Positions 34,518-42,744 of a stretch of DNA of 64,000 nt are shown here, piece by piece; within the stretch, counting starts at the first letter, position 1; the number at the start of each line of letters is the position of its first letter. The DNA lies in assembly GCA_946061515.1 (NCBI GenBank), contig CAMGRL010000003.1, forward strand, positions 1 through 64,000. The letters run 5' to 3'. The notes under the pieces were generated by a model, which made no database searches, was not told where the DNA came from, and was given only the letters and a program-made list of their open reading frames with translations. The DNA comes from an uncultured Clostridia bacterium (GTDB lineage: Bacteria > Bacillota > Clostridia > Oscillospirales > Oscillospiraceae). The position numbers and the translations under genes were made by a program.

Positions 34518-34808
34518 ATGGAAAACTTTTTTGCTTTTGCCAAAGCGGCGCTGCCCTGGGTGGCGGTGGGCCTGCTTCTTGCGGTGTTCTGCGCCAGAGG
34601 GGCGGGAAAGAAAAAGAGCGGGAAAGAGGAAAAGCCTGAAAATTACGGCACGGAGGGCATGTGCCTGGGCATGTGCTTCGGCACCGCTATCGGCACCGCC
34701 CTGGGGAACAACACGGGTCTGGGCATCTCCCTGGGAATGCTGATCGGCCTGGCCATCGGCAGCGCCATAGAAAAGAAAGCGCGGGACGACAGCGATGACC
34801 AAAAGTAA
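34518..34808 (+). CDS. Small membrane protein with glycine-zipper helices
   Basis: ATG 34518 follows GGGAGGAAA. The 96-residue protein has a membrane helix at about 8-27, a Lys-rich loop, and a Gly-rich stretch (about 47-83; MCLGMCFGTAIGTALG and GISLGMLIGLAIGSAI) with GxxxG-type spacing as in glycine-zipper membrane proteins. Two helices can hairpin through the membrane. The gene overlaps the next one by 14 bases, so they are co-translated. No functional assignment; the family occurs as hypothetical proteins in Clostridia. Confidence 0.6.
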   Translation: MENFFAFAKAALPWVAVGLLLAVFCARGAGKKKSGKEEKPENYGTEGMCLGMCFGTAIGTALGNNTGLGISLGMLIGLAIGSAIEKKARDDSDDQK

Positions 34809-35190
34809 AGCGGTGATGCTCTTTGGCCTTCCGGTGCTGCTGGTGGCGGGTTATGCCCTGTATCTGCTGCTGCTTATGCAGCCGGGCTTCAACGGCAGCC
34901 GGGTGAAAAATCCGGACGCCTATCTGCTGGACATCAAGACAATGAACGGCACGGACCAGCACAGTCTGGCGCTGCAGCAGGGCGACCGCCTGCAGATCCG
35001 CTTTGAAACGGAGAAAGGTACCCTGACCATGGCCATCACCGGGCCGGACGGGACGGAGCTATACAGCGGTAACGGGAGAGAGACCACGGATTTTCGCCTG
35101 AACATCCCGGAAAGCGGCGTCTATACCATCACCGTCCAGGCCCAGAGGGCAAAGGGGATCATTCAGATTCAGAATATGGGGGCGGCGTAA
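34795..35190 (+). CDS. Membrane-anchored beta-sandwich protein, 131 residues
   Basis: The N-terminus is a signal anchor (about 8-28, FGLPVLLVAGYALYLLLL), followed by an outside domain of alternating strands: QGDRLQIRFETEKGTLTMAI, GPDGTELYSGNG and SGVYTITVQAQRAKG. The last part, strands ending in an Ig-like G-x-Y-x-I-x-V pattern, resembles small carbohydrate- or protein-contacting beta-sandwich domains. It overlaps the preceding glycine-zipper gene and is followed at once by a truncated reading frame, so the three are one unit. Function unknown. Confidence 0.6.
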   Translation: MTKSKAVMLFGLPVLLVAGYALYLLLLMQPGFNGSRVKNPDAYLLDIKTMNGTDQHSLALQQGDRLQIRFETEKGTLTMAITGPDGTELYSGNGRETTDFRLNIPESGVYTITVQAQRAKGIIQIQNMGAA

Positions 35191-35340
35191 ATGAAACGGG
35201 CCTTGAAAATTATTCTCGGGGCCGCCGGACTGCTGGCCTATGAGCTGCTGCTGGACGGCTCTGGTGTGGGAATGAAAGCGCGCTGGGCGAAGGTCAAAGC
35301 CTGGGCCGGGCCTGGAGCACCGAGGTCGGCTCATCCCTGA
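35191..35340 (+). pseudogene. Truncated membrane-protein frame fused to foreign 3' sequence
   Basis: ATG 35191 abuts the previous stop. The first 24 codons encode a basic start and one hydrophobic helix (ALKIILGAAGLLAYELLL), then the frame runs into sequence that in another frame encodes an acetyltransferase end, and stops at 35340. The last 25 residues are therefore probably nonsense. It looks like the 5' stump of the third gene of the small membrane-protein unit, cut by a deletion or recombination. Confidence 0.5.
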
Positions 35341-35450
35341 CCGCGGTCCGGTTTTACCGGAAAATGGGCTATGAATACAAAAACGGCGTCGCGGAGGCCG
35401 ACGCAGACGGCACGGTCAGATTGGAAAAATGGAACGGGCGGAGAACATAG
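35271..35450 (+). pseudogene. 3' remnant of a GNAT acetyltransferase gene
   Basis: In the third frame an uninterrupted stretch encodes NESALGEGQSLGRAW, TEVGSSLTAVRFYRKMGYEY and KNGVAEADADGTVRLEKW, ending at TAG 35448-35450. The RFYRKMGYEY block is the typical C-terminal strand of GNAT N-acetyltransferases. There is no start codon or acetyl-CoA-binding region, so only the last 60 codons remain. It overlaps the truncated frame at 35191-35340. Confidence 0.65.
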
Positions 35451-35452
35451 AA

Positions 35453-35481
35453 TTGACGAGAGGAAAAACGCATGGTATGCT
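35453..35481 (+). promoter_or_regulatory. Promoter of PRiA4b/SEC-C gene
   Basis: TTGACG (35453-35458), 17 bases, TATGCT (35476-35481), 53 bases before the start codon. Confidence 0.7.
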
Positions 35482-35533
35482 GAAAAAGGCGGGAATTTTC
35501 CAGGCATAGTACCTGCCAAAAAGGAGAAGACCT

Positions 35534-36799
35534 ATGGAAAGCTTTGTAATCAGTGTTTCTCTCGGAACCGGATGTTACAGACATATTCAAATCAGCGCCA
35601 ATGCTACCCTGTATCAGCTTCATAAGGCAATTTTGAACGCCTTTGATTTTGATGACGATCATCAGCACGCCTTTTTCATGGATAACCGTGTCTGGAGTCC
35701 CGTGGATGTCTATTTTTCATCCAAGGAGAAGGCCCGCGACCGCCTGACAAAGAAATATACATTGAAACAGATCGCTCTGGCCAAGGACCGGAAGTTCAAA
35801 TATCTCTTTGATTTTGGCGATGAATGGGTATTTCAGTGCAGAGTGCTGCGGGAAATGGAAGAACGTACCGCAGTTCCCAGCGTGATACGCAGCGTAGGCG
35901 AAGCCCCGGAACAGTACCCGGACTATGACGATGAGGAGGATGAAGGCCCCTTCGACTGCTTGTCCCCGGAGGAAATGGAACAGCTGTACAGTCAGGTCCC
36001 TTTGCGGCGTGATGTTATCCGGAATATCCGGCAATATATGAGCGCGGCGGCGAATCTGTACGGCTTGCTCCCCATGGACGAGCTGTACGCGCTGTACAAC
36101 CGTCAGAACCCTGTTGTAGAAGAGCGGCAGTTCCTTATGGCGGCTGCGGCAATCGATTTTGACAGCAATGATTTTTCCGTTATTGACAGCGCGAATGCCC
36201 ACTTTTCGGAGGAGCACCCGCTCAACAGCTGCGAGCTTGCGGCAGATTACCTGTTTATTGAAGACCCCGAAGGGGAAATTCGTGAATTGCGCCGGGCGCA
36301 GAAAGGGAAGCCCCTGAAGATCCTTCCCAAGGAAGAATTTCTCCGCTACGCGGACAGCACATATTTCCCGGAGACGCCCCAGCGAAAAGCAATGATCGCT
36401 TTTCTGCGTCCTCTCTCCTCCGGATTGCCGTTAAGCGCGGCGGAATACTGTGGCTGTATTCAAAGCGTCATTGTTATTGACGCGCCGATTCAGGAGATCC
36501 TGACGCTCATGATCGATGAGGGACTGACAAGGAAAAAACAGTGGGATCTGGCGAAGTTTGCCGCCCTGTTTCAAGAACTGAACAACAATACACACAAACA
36601 TGCCAACAGAGGCTATACGCCGGACGAACTGTTTCGTATGAGGGAGCAGGGGTGGGCAGCAAGGAAAGTACCAGCCGGGCAGTTGACCTTGTTTGAAGAT
36701 ATCCGCGCCCCGCAGACATGTGCAGGTGCACCCAAGGGAGACGCACCTTGCCCCTGCGGCAGCGGAAAAAAATATAAAAACTGCTGCGGAAAAAGGTAG
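35534..36799 (+). CDS. pRiA4b ORF-3-like protein with C-terminal SEC-C motif
   Basis: ATG 35534 follows AAGGAGA. The 421-residue protein begins with a pRiA4b ORF-3-like domain (about 3-160; FDFDDDHQHAFFMDN and KFKYLFDFGDEWVFQCRV are its landmarks). The middle is helical with an acidic loop (YPDYDDEEDEGPFD). The C-terminus is a zinc-binding SEC-C motif, CPCGSGKKYKNCCG (about 405-418), with the usual C-x-C...C-C spacing. The plasmid-derived domain occurs in mobile regions; its biochemical role is unknown, while SEC-C motifs help protein-protein or chaperone contacts. Monocistronic, own promoter and a very strong terminator. Confidence 0.85.
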   Translation: MESFVISVSLGTGCYRHIQISANATLYQLHKAILNAFDFDDDHQHAFFMDNRVWSPVDVYFSSKEKARDRLTKKYTLKQIALAKDRKFKYLFDFGDEWVFQCRVLREMEERTAVPSVIRSVGEAPEQYPDYDDEEDEGPFDCLSPEEMEQLYSQVPLRRDVIRNIRQYMSAAANLYGLLPMDELYALYNRQNPVVEERQFLMAAAAIDFDSNDFSVIDSANAHFSEEHPLNSCELAADYLFIEDPEGEIRELRRAQKGKPLKILPKEEFLRYADSTYFPETPQRKAMIAFLRPLSSGLPLSAAEYCGCIQSVIVIDAPIQEILTLMIDEGLTRKKQWDLAKFAALFQELNNNTHKHANRGYTPDELFRMREQGWAARKVPAGQLTLFEDIRAPQTCAGAPKGDAPCPCGSGKKYKNCCGKR

Positions 36800-36842
36800 T
36801 ACTCTCCGGGAAATGCTGTACGCTGCCGGAGGTTTTGCCTGC

Positions 36843-36892
36843 AAAGCAAAGCGCCGGGATAAGCAGAAAGACTTATCCCGGCGCTTTGCTTT
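36843..36892. terminator. Strong bidirectional terminator
   Basis: Perfect 21-bp stem (36843-36863 with 36872-36892; arms contain AAAGCAAAGCGCC and GGCGCTTTGCTTT). Shared by the convergent SEC-C protein gene and degV. Confidence 0.92.
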
Positions 36893-36894
36893 AA

Positions 36895-37734
36895 TTACTT
36901 TTTGAAAAAGGCCACGGCGATGGCCCCGGGGCCGGCATGGGTGCCGATGACGCTGCCGATGGTGGTGAAGCGGACCTCATCCAGTCCCTCTTCCCAGAGT
37001 CGTCTGCTGTCCTCAATGTATTTGCGCAGCAGCAGGTCGGACAGACCGGTGTAGCCCAGCAGCACCGGCGCGGAGAAATCCACGCCGCCGGCCTTTTCGA
37101 TCTCCTGCTCCAGCAGGTTGTTGCCCATTTTGGAGCCCCGGGCTTTTCCCAGCACCAGGATCTCCCCGTCGGAGACCGCGATGACCGGCTTGATGTTCAA
37201 AACCGCGCCCGCAAAGGCCACGGTCTTGGAGATGCGGCCGCCCCGCTTCAGGTACTCCAGGGTGTCCAGCAGGGCCACGGTCAAAATCCGTTTTTTCTCC
37301 TCTTCCAGCCGTGCGGCGATCTCTTTGGCCTCCAGACCCTCGTCCAGATACCGCAGCGCAAGCTCGGTCAGAACGGCCGCGCCGATGGTGGCGCTGGCGC
37401 TGTCCACCACATAGATGTTTTCAAAGTCCGTGGCGGCGATCACGGCGCTCTGATAGGTGCCGGACAGCTTTGCGGACAGGGTGATCACCACGGCGCTGTC
37501 CCCGGCTGCCCGCACTTTTTCATACTCGGCCATAAAGGCCGCGGGCGTGGCCTGGCTGGTGGTGGGGTGTACGTCGGTCTCCACCAGCTTTTCATAAAAG
37601 CTCTTGTGGTCAATGGTCACGCCGTCAATGTACTCCTCGTCCCCGAAGTGGACGGTGAGGGGGACCACGCTGACCCGGCCCTTGACTTCCGGCATCAGAT
37701 CGGTGGTGGAATCGACGATAATTCTTGTGTTCAT
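36895..37734 (-). CDS. DegV family fatty-acid-binding protein
   Basis: Start taken at ATG 37734, nine bases after AAAGGA; ATG 37743 would sit directly on the ribosome site. The 279-residue product has both DegV signatures: STTDLMP near the N-terminus and TLSAKLSGTYQSA around 86-98, with the Ser/Thr pair that binds the carboxylate of a fatty acid. It is the lipid-carrier subunit (FakB-like) that presents fatty acids for phosphorylation by FakA. One base separates it from the MarR gene stop, so both are co-transcribed; this couples a lipid carrier to a repressor that may sense fatty acids, as in FabT-type regulation (inference). Confidence 0.9.
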   Translation of the reverse strand: MNTRIIVDSTTDLMPEVKGRVSVVPLTVHFGDEEYIDGVTIDHKSFYEKLVETDVHPTTSQATPAAFMAEYEKVRAAGDSAVVITLSAKLSGTYQSAVIAATDFENIYVVDSASATIGAAVLTELALRYLDEGLEAKEIAARLEEEKKRILTVALLDTLEYLKRGGRISKTVAFAGAVLNIKPVIAVSDGEILVLGKARGSKMGNNLLEQEIEKAGGVDFSAPVLLGYTGLSDLLLRKYIEDSRRLWEEGLDEVRFTTIGSVIGTHAGPGAIAVAFFKK

Positions 37735-37735
37735 A

Positions 37736-38206
37736 TTAAACATTCCTTTCTGCGGTCTGGATGCCGATGCTGGTTCTGGCCAGGGCGTCCAGACTGTCGC
37801 TGATGATGGTCAGACTGCGGTAAAAGGCCAGCCGCTCCTCCTCCGTCAGCCCGGTGCTGACTTCTTCCAGCACCCAGTTGATTTTGGCGGCGATCAGCCC
37901 GGCGATCTGCTCCCCCTTTTCCGTCAGGACCAGGGGGCTTTTGTAGCGCTTGGCGGTTTTGGACTGGCAGCAGAGATAGCCCTCGCGCTCCAGAAATTCC
38001 AGCGCCCGGGAGATGGTGGCCTTGTCCTCCTCGCAGCATTCGCACAGGTCTGTGGCGGTAAGCCCCTTGCCGGTGTACAGATAGTACAGGCAGGAGACGT
38101 GGGCGCTGCGCAGGCCGTATTCCGCCATCTCCTGGTTTTTGATCTTGCGGATATTGCGGCTGATCCGGTTGATCAGCACAGTGAAGGTTTCAAAGCGATT
38201 TTCCAT
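37736..38206 (-). CDS. MarR family transcriptional regulator
   Basis: Start at ATG 38206 after AAGGAGAG; upstream codons overlap the operator. The 156-residue protein has the winged-helix core at about 35-105: LTATDLCECCEEDKATISRA is the recognition helix-turn-helix, and LVLTEKGEQI is the wing and following helix. It is preceded by two identical TTGTTGA-N4-TCAACAA palindromes that cover its own promoter, giving strong evidence for autorepression, and it is followed by degV in the same transcript. CEECC-type Cys residues in the HTH could sense oxidants, but a fatty-acid ligand is equally possible. Confidence 0.9.
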   Translation of the reverse strand: MENRFETFTVLINRISRNIRKIKNQEMAEYGLRSAHVSCLYYLYTGKGLTATDLCECCEEDKATISRALEFLEREGYLCCQSKTAKRYKSPLVLTEKGEQIAGLIAAKINWVLEEVSTGLTEEERLAFYRSLTIISDSLDALARTSIGIQTAERNV

Positions 38207-38217
38207 GGCTGCTCTCC

Positions 38218-38279
38218 TTGTTGAAGTCTCAACAACTGGAAATATAACAGGTTCTTGTTGAAATATCAACAAGAACCTG
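38218..38279 (-). promoter_or_regulatory. marR-degV promoter with two operators
   Basis: On the minus strand TTGATA (38269-38264), 17 bases, TATATT (38246-38241). Operator 1, TTGTTGA-AATA-TCAACAA (38255-38272), covers the -35 and is part of a perfect 14-bp inverted repeat (38248-38279). Operator 2, TTGTTGA-AGTC-TCAACAA (38218-38235), lies just after the start point. Centres are 37 bases apart. Confidence 0.85.
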
Positions 38280-38302
38280 AAAAAGGTGCCCGGGCGGAAT
38301 GA

Positions 38303-38890
38303 TTATGTTTTTCTTTTATTTGCGAATCTTGCCTTTCGATTTTCTATATCCTGACGATACTTTCTGATCCGGGCATGTTCCTCTCTGCACCACAGACGGT
38401 CAATGAGTATCAGCGCAAGGAGTTCAAGCCCGATGCTAACGTACAGCCCCAGAAAGTATTCCTGCCGCTTTTTCTCCCATGCGGCAACGGAAAGCGAAAG
38501 ATCCAGAAAGGTGTTTTGCTCATTGTAAAGCGCCGCAATATGCCTCCCACCGGCATTCTTGTCCTGAGAAACCAGAGAATAGCGCTCCCCGGGAACCAGA
38601 TTCTCTTTCAGCTCCTCAGCAGACAGCAGGTTCGTCTGGATCACATATTTTCCGCCGTCTTCCCCGTTGAGCACATAGGATCTCCAGCGTTGAAGCCCCA
38701 CACTCTCGTAAGAAATATGGGAGAAAACAACTTCTGTGTCCTTCCAATCATCGGGGGTGCCCAGAACGTATATCCCTAACAGCCAGATCAGAGCAAACAG
38801 GATGAGAGGAAAAGTGAGCACACATTTCCAGAATATGTTCTCTCTGACCGACCGGATATCTTTCTTTTTGTTTTTTATATAGCCATCCAT
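38303..38890 (-). CDS. Two-helix membrane protein, unknown function
   Basis: Start at ATG 38890, seven bases after AGAGGA; the longer open frame upstream overlaps the next gene in another frame and is not used. The 195-residue protein has a basic N-terminus, a first membrane helix at about 22-46 (ENIFWKCVLTFPLILFALIW), an outside domain of about 95 residues that begins with PDDWKDTEVVFSHISYE, a second helix at about 145-165 and a basic tail. Unrecognised. It is the leftmost gene of the accessory minus-strand array. Confidence 0.6.
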   Translation of the reverse strand: MDGYIKNKKKDIRSVRENIFWKCVLTFPLILFALIWLLGIYVLGTPDDWKDTEVVFSHISYESVGLQRWRSYVLNGEDGGKYVIQTNLLSAEELKENLVPGERYSLVSQDKNAGGRHIAALYNEQNTFLDLSLSVAAWEKKRQEYFLGLYVSIGLELLALILIDRLWCREEHARIRKYRQDIENRKARFANKRKT

Positions 38891-38942
38891 ATGGGCATCC
38901 TCTGTTTTCATTTGGTTATATGTGCGCCATGGTATCTCCTCA

Positions 38943-39233
38943 TTATTCCGGCACCTGCTCACGCACTGTCCAGCCAAACATCGCTTTAAAATCTTCATAG
39001 CACGCCGGACAGATCCAGAAAGCGCTGCGGTTGTTTTGGGGGCTTGTACAATAGCCTTCCTGCAAGCACCCATCCAGACGGGCAAATTTTTCCCAACAGA
39101 ATACGCAGTGCTCATGATCCCACTGTTCGGAAAGCGGCCGGAAAGGGATGTGATACAGCAGGATGTTTTTTAATTTTTCTTCATTGCCCTGCACAGGCCC
39201 GGCAACCAAACGCCAATCGTCCTTTTCGATCAT
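38943..39233 (-). CDS. Small Cys-rich protein, probable zinc-binding, immunity-array type
   Basis: ATG 39233 follows AGAAAGGCGG. The 96-residue protein has DWRLVAGPV at the start, LSEQWDHEHCVFCWEKF in the middle and ICPACYEDFKAMFGW near the end; CVFC and CPAC could bind one zinc. I recall this DWRL...WDHEHCxFC...YCT...WICxxCYxDFK pattern as a widespread hypothetical family in Firmicutes arrays with DUF4304 and similar immunity proteins. Its promoter carries the same sequence (CTCTGGCATTTTTCTGTG...TATGGTATATT) as the promoter after spoIVB fragment 2, tying it to the cassette array. Confidence 0.65.
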   Translation of the reverse strand: MIEKDDWRLVAGPVQGNEEKLKNILLYHIPFRPLSEQWDHEHCVFCWEKFARLDGCLQEGYCTSPQNNRSAFWICPACYEDFKAMFGWTVREQVPE

Positions 39234-39254
39234 AACAGCCGCCTTTCTTGTTTT

Positions 39255-39300
39255 ACTGTTTTTAATATACCATAAACACAGAAAAATGCCAGAGGCTTTT
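39255..39300 (-). promoter_or_regulatory. Array-type promoter without spoIVB fragment
   Basis: Minus strand: GCCTCTGGCATTTTTCTGTG followed by TTTATGG-TATATT (extended -10). Nearly the same stretch occurs behind spoIVB fragment 2 (GCTTCTGGCTTTTTTCTGTG, then TTATGA-TATACT), suggesting a fifth, reduced copy of the array spacer. Confidence 0.5.
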
Positions 39301-39427
39301 CACCGCAGCGGGAAAACAGACGAAACTTGCCGTCGCATTTCTGATAGCTGAATTGTATAATATTACCGTTATATGTACTGCTGCACAGAACCGGGAGCAA
39401 AAACAAGAGAGAACAAGAGGAGAGAGA

Positions 39428-40839
39428 ATGCATTGGTTTTTGTTATTGGTGATCACTGCCGCGACACAGGCTTTTTCAAGAGGCTTGTGGGAGTTTTTCG
39501 GCGTTCACATGGACGACTTGAATCATGCCCTTCCTGTTGGGGACATGTCATCCGTCCAATTCAAAGCAGGCGTGGCCGCGTTTCTGGTCTGCGCCCTTTT
39601 AACGGGAATTCTGACCCGCTATCATATCGACTATTCCTCAGAAAAGAAGGAAGTGCGGTATAAACATAAGCGGAGACTGATCGTCACCTATCTGGTCGTA
39701 TCCGTGATCGGCTTTGTTATGGCGCTGTTCGGAAACGGACAGACGGAAAAGGGCTTTATGGCCGATCTTGTTGTTTTTGGACTTCCGAAATTTTTCCTGT
39801 GCGTCCTTATTCTCTTCCTTCTTGGTGCCTTGCTGTGCCTGGGGCCGGCTCTTTTTGCCCGTAAGCCCAAAAAAGAAACCATAGAATACCGCGCCGGGGC
39901 TGCAGAAGCCGGGGCCGGCAGGAAGCTCACCAGCATTCCAGACAGGGAACTGTTTCCCGATCTGTTTGCCGGGCCGGGCTACGCTGGTGATCTGTCTGCC
40001 GATTATATTATGCAGATCGAGCAGAAAAAACATGAGTTTTACGATTTCAATCAAAGCAGTTCATTTTCCTATGACAGCAGTACGATTATTACCAATGACG
40101 GCGATTTGAAGGAAAAGCCCCACCGCCTATGGGCATTGATGGATCGCTGGCTGATCAGCCGCCTCTTGGGAAAAGGTGTGGTGGACAGTTTTCCGCCGGA
40201 AAACTATGTGATCGGCGAGCTGCATCAGACCACCACTTCCACGCGGAACTTCTATGACCCGGATATGGAGGATTATCGCACGGACACAGACAGAGATGAA
40301 TGGACAAGCAAGATTTGAGTCGATTATTTCCACGAAATGAAGCAGACCCTGGAGCTGCTGCCCAAGGAATTGGAGGATAACCGCGAATTGGACGACGGCT
40401 CCGGTATTTATCAGCTGATGCGTCCGGTCTACAGGGTGCTGCATCCCAGTACGGGAATAACCGTTCTGAAAACTCTTCGCTCCAGCGCAATTTGGCTGCT
40501 GATTTCTGCCGCTCTTGTCATAGGCATACAGCTGTGGAGAAATGCGCATGAAGCGGCCTCCCTGGGGATCTTGCTCTTTATCGTACAGGTTCCGCTCCTT
40601 CTTGTGGCTGTCGTGGCCCTCTTCATCTTCCTGAGCAATCTGAAAACCTATTTCTCCGTGGTCAAAGATCGGGCAAAGATGGGCGAATATCGCAAAATGG
40701 CAGATAAAAATATGCCCGTCATCTACCGACTGCTGCGCTATTTCCATCTGTGGGAAAACAGACGGGGGAGAAATATGAGGCTGTTACGCAAATGCAGCAA
40801 TATTTTGACGCCTATTTCGACCGATATTATACTAAATAA
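39428..40839 (+). pseudogene. Membrane protein gene broken by an in-frame TGA and a frameshift
   Basis: ATG 39428 follows AGGAGAG. The first part (296 codons) has about four helices and ends at TGA 40316-40318. Without interruption of the frame the sequence continues as VDYFHEMKQTLELLPKELE and carries two more helices, so TGA most likely replaced a sense codon such as CGA. At about 40755 (GAAAAC) the frame then shifts: the plausible end, QTGEKYEAVTQMQQYFDAYF and DRYYTK, lies in another frame and stops at TAA 40837-40839. Reconstructed length is about 470 residues, family unknown. Two lesions argue for a decaying gene rather than readthrough. Confidence 0.7.
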
Positions 40840-41016
40840 GTTATATGATTATAATGAGCATCAGAATAAAGCATTCGAGGTTTGTCCAGACAATATCAAT
40901 ATAGAAATGCTAAAAGGCAGCAAATAAGCTGCCTTTTAGCATACTTTTCAGTTATTTTTCCGCATTGTCTCGTCGGATTATTCATCAAAACATGGGGCAG
41001 TAGATGATGCCCACAA

Positions 41017-41700
41017 TTATGGGATTTCAATTCCGAGTTCCGCAGCAAGACCATCCAAGTACCTCAAGTGGTTCTGGATGGCTTGCGGATCTTTTTGCGC
41101 CAATTTTCCGCTTCCGAAAAGGTGATAGTACATCTGAAAGGCTTTAACCGCTTTTTCTGTCTCGCCGCGCCGCCCATAAATCATGGTTTCTTCCAGAAGG
41201 ATCAAATGATTGTTTAATATGTCAAACTGCGGATATGCCCTGCGCAGGGCAAGGATGGCATCTCGGCTGTTGAGAGCCTCAAACGCCGGAATGACAAGTC
41301 CCTGGATCTGGCGCAGAATATCTGCAAGAATACAGTCTGGGGATCGGCGCAGATCGTAGCAAGCTTCCGCTTTCCCCTCAATCCTGCCCAGCCGGGACCG
41401 AATATTACATTCATACTCGTGATAGTATTTTTTCTTTACTTCCTCAGGATGAAAACTGCGGAGCATACATTCTGGAACACGGATGCCAATGTCGACGAAC
41501 AGCAGGTGTGTTTCTCCTCGGTAGGCCTGTCCGAGTTGAAAATGGATGACCTGGGATATATCTTCGGAAACAAATCTGTGCAGAGTGCGGCCATACTTTC
41601 TGAATCCGTATGGTTTGACGGCGGTATGTACAGCCTTTTCAATGGCGTCAAGTGTTTTGCTTGTATACGGTTTGGGATCGATTTGATTGATTCCGGGCAT
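41017..41700 (-). CDS. DUF4304-like protein (immunity-type)
   Basis: ATG 41700 is eight bases after GGAGG. The 227-residue cytosolic protein has the DUF4304 pattern: LDAIEKAVHTAVKPYGFRKY, GRTLHRFVSEDISQVIHFQLG and LLFVDIGIRVPE, with the aromatic and Gly residues in the usual places, then a helical C-terminal half. DUF4304 proteins are common among immunity proteins of polymorphic toxin systems and are often found as orphan arrays. No toxin gene is visible nearby. It is driven from a promoter (TTTACA-17-TATCCT, minus strand) that directly follows spoIVB fragment 1. Confidence 0.75.
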   Translation of the reverse strand: MPGINQIDPKPYTSKTLDAIEKAVHTAVKPYGFRKYGRTLHRFVSEDISQVIHFQLGQAYRGETHLLFVDIGIRVPECMLRSFHPEEVKKKYYHEYECNIRSRLGRIEGKAEACYDLRRSPDCILADILRQIQGLVIPAFEALNSRDAILALRRAYPQFDILNNHLILLEETMIYGRRGETEKAVKAFQMYYHLFGSGKLAQKDPQAIQNHLRYLDGLAAELGIEIP

Positions 41701-41784
41701 GAACGCCACCTCCGGATTTAGGATATCAAATGAAAAATGCTATGTAAAGCGGAAAGCATGAGCAGGCAGAAACGCTTTTCCGGT

Positions 41785-41907
41785 TTATTCCGCCGCGCCC
41801 GGCATTTTCTTTGTAAATACCCCGTACTCCCGCGAAGAGCTGTTGACGAGAACATGCGTCACCGCGCCGACCAGTTTCCCGTTCCGGATGATCGGGCTGC
41901 CGATCAC
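41785..41907 (-). pseudogene. spoIVB 3'-end fragment 1 (most diverged)
   Basis: The minus strand encodes [20 protein letters not shown], then [20 protein letters not shown] and stop: 40 codons aligning without gaps to the C-terminus of SpoIV B peptidase (Bacillus SpoIVB ends its protease domain with [20 protein letters not shown]). The catalytic-Ser context MSGSP has become VIGSP. Its 5' junction, GTTGTCC-ATAATGCCAATCAC (41930-41908), is shared with fragments 2 and 3. Confidence 0.85.
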
Positions 41908-41945
41908 GGGTGATTGGCATTATGGACAACATTTTTTGGTACAAA

Positions 41946-42656
41946 TTATTCCGCAATTTGCGGAAAAGAAAACATATCAAAATTTCTGTCCCTCAGTGTC
42001 AATATTTCGTCATTCGTGAGGCCGGCATAGTGCAAACCGGACCATTTCATTGATTTTTCGGTAAAGCCCGATGATTGAAGCGATTTGTAGCTACGCAAAA
42101 AATCGTATGCCTTTGCGCTGAGCGGCTGCTTATGTATAATTTGATTTTCTTTGAACTCGCCGACATAACCCTGGTTGTAAACGCCATGAGTATCCCGCAC
42201 GAAAAACAAAACCGTATATTGATTTTCAAGTGCGTTGTACTCAATGTTGCTCAAGACCAGCGACCTGTCATCCTCAAACAAACGCTTTACAAGCGAAAAG
42301 GATCGCGTTTCGTATATGGATAAGCGAGTACGGACACTGGAGCCTGTTCTTTCAATATTCAAAAAATATTTTCCGTCTGCAGAGAAGCAAAAACCATCAT
42401 CCTGCGAGCCGTCAACATCGGAAAATCTGAATTTGTGCAGCAGTTTTCTTTCCTCACAATCATAAACGGCAAGTCGGCCTTCCGTTGACCGCAGGACAAA
42501 AATATTGGAGTGCGGTTTGAAAGCTCCCCGGTAAGCATAAGGGATGTCCTTGAATTTTGCCAACTCATGATCGTCTGCATCGTACAAATACATTGTTGCG
42601 CCGTTACACCCAACTTTGTATTTACCATTATCATAAAAACCCCAGAAGCTTCTCAT
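41946..42656 (-). CDS. Propeller-like protein, unknown function
   Basis: ATG 42656 follows GGGGAGAAG. The 236-residue protein is cytosolic (no signal) and built of short repeats, each with a Y-D or F-S turn: CNGATMYLYDADDHELAKF, TEGRLAVYDCEERKLLHKF, CFSADGKYFLNIERTGSSV and RTRLSIYETRSFSLVKRLF, spaced about 40 residues. This is a WD40-like beta-propeller with four or five blades. It directly precedes spoIVB fragment 1 in the array. Such small orphan propellers occur among immunity-type genes; no clear partner is visible. Confidence 0.65.
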   Translation of the reverse strand: MRSFWGFYDNGKYKVGCNGATMYLYDADDHELAKFKDIPYAYRGAFKPHSNIFVLRSTEGRLAVYDCEERKLLHKFRFSDVDGSQDDGFCFSADGKYFLNIERTGSSVRTRLSIYETRSFSLVKRLFEDDRSLVLSNIEYNALENQYTVLFFVRDTHGVYNQGYVGEFKENQIIHKQPLSAKAYDFLRSYKSLQSSGFTEKSMKWSGLHYAGLTNDEILTLRDRNFDMFSFPQIAE

Positions 42657-42744
42657 TTTCTTCTCCCCTAACCATACATAAATTATATCAGAGATAAATT
42701 TCCTTTCAAAGGGGGATCAAAGCAAAAACAGTTGTCCCTGTTTG

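Noticed and set aside
40337-40927. Separate 196-residue gene
   Set aside because: In frame with the preceding gene through a TGA, and its last 55 codons are out of frame with the natural end; treated as part of a pseudogene.
42720-42742. Further copy of the spoIVB junction because of GTTGTCCCT at 42731
   Set aside because: Only eight bases match, in the opposite setting, and they are part of a small AAACAG/CTGTTT hairpin after the PARG-like gene.
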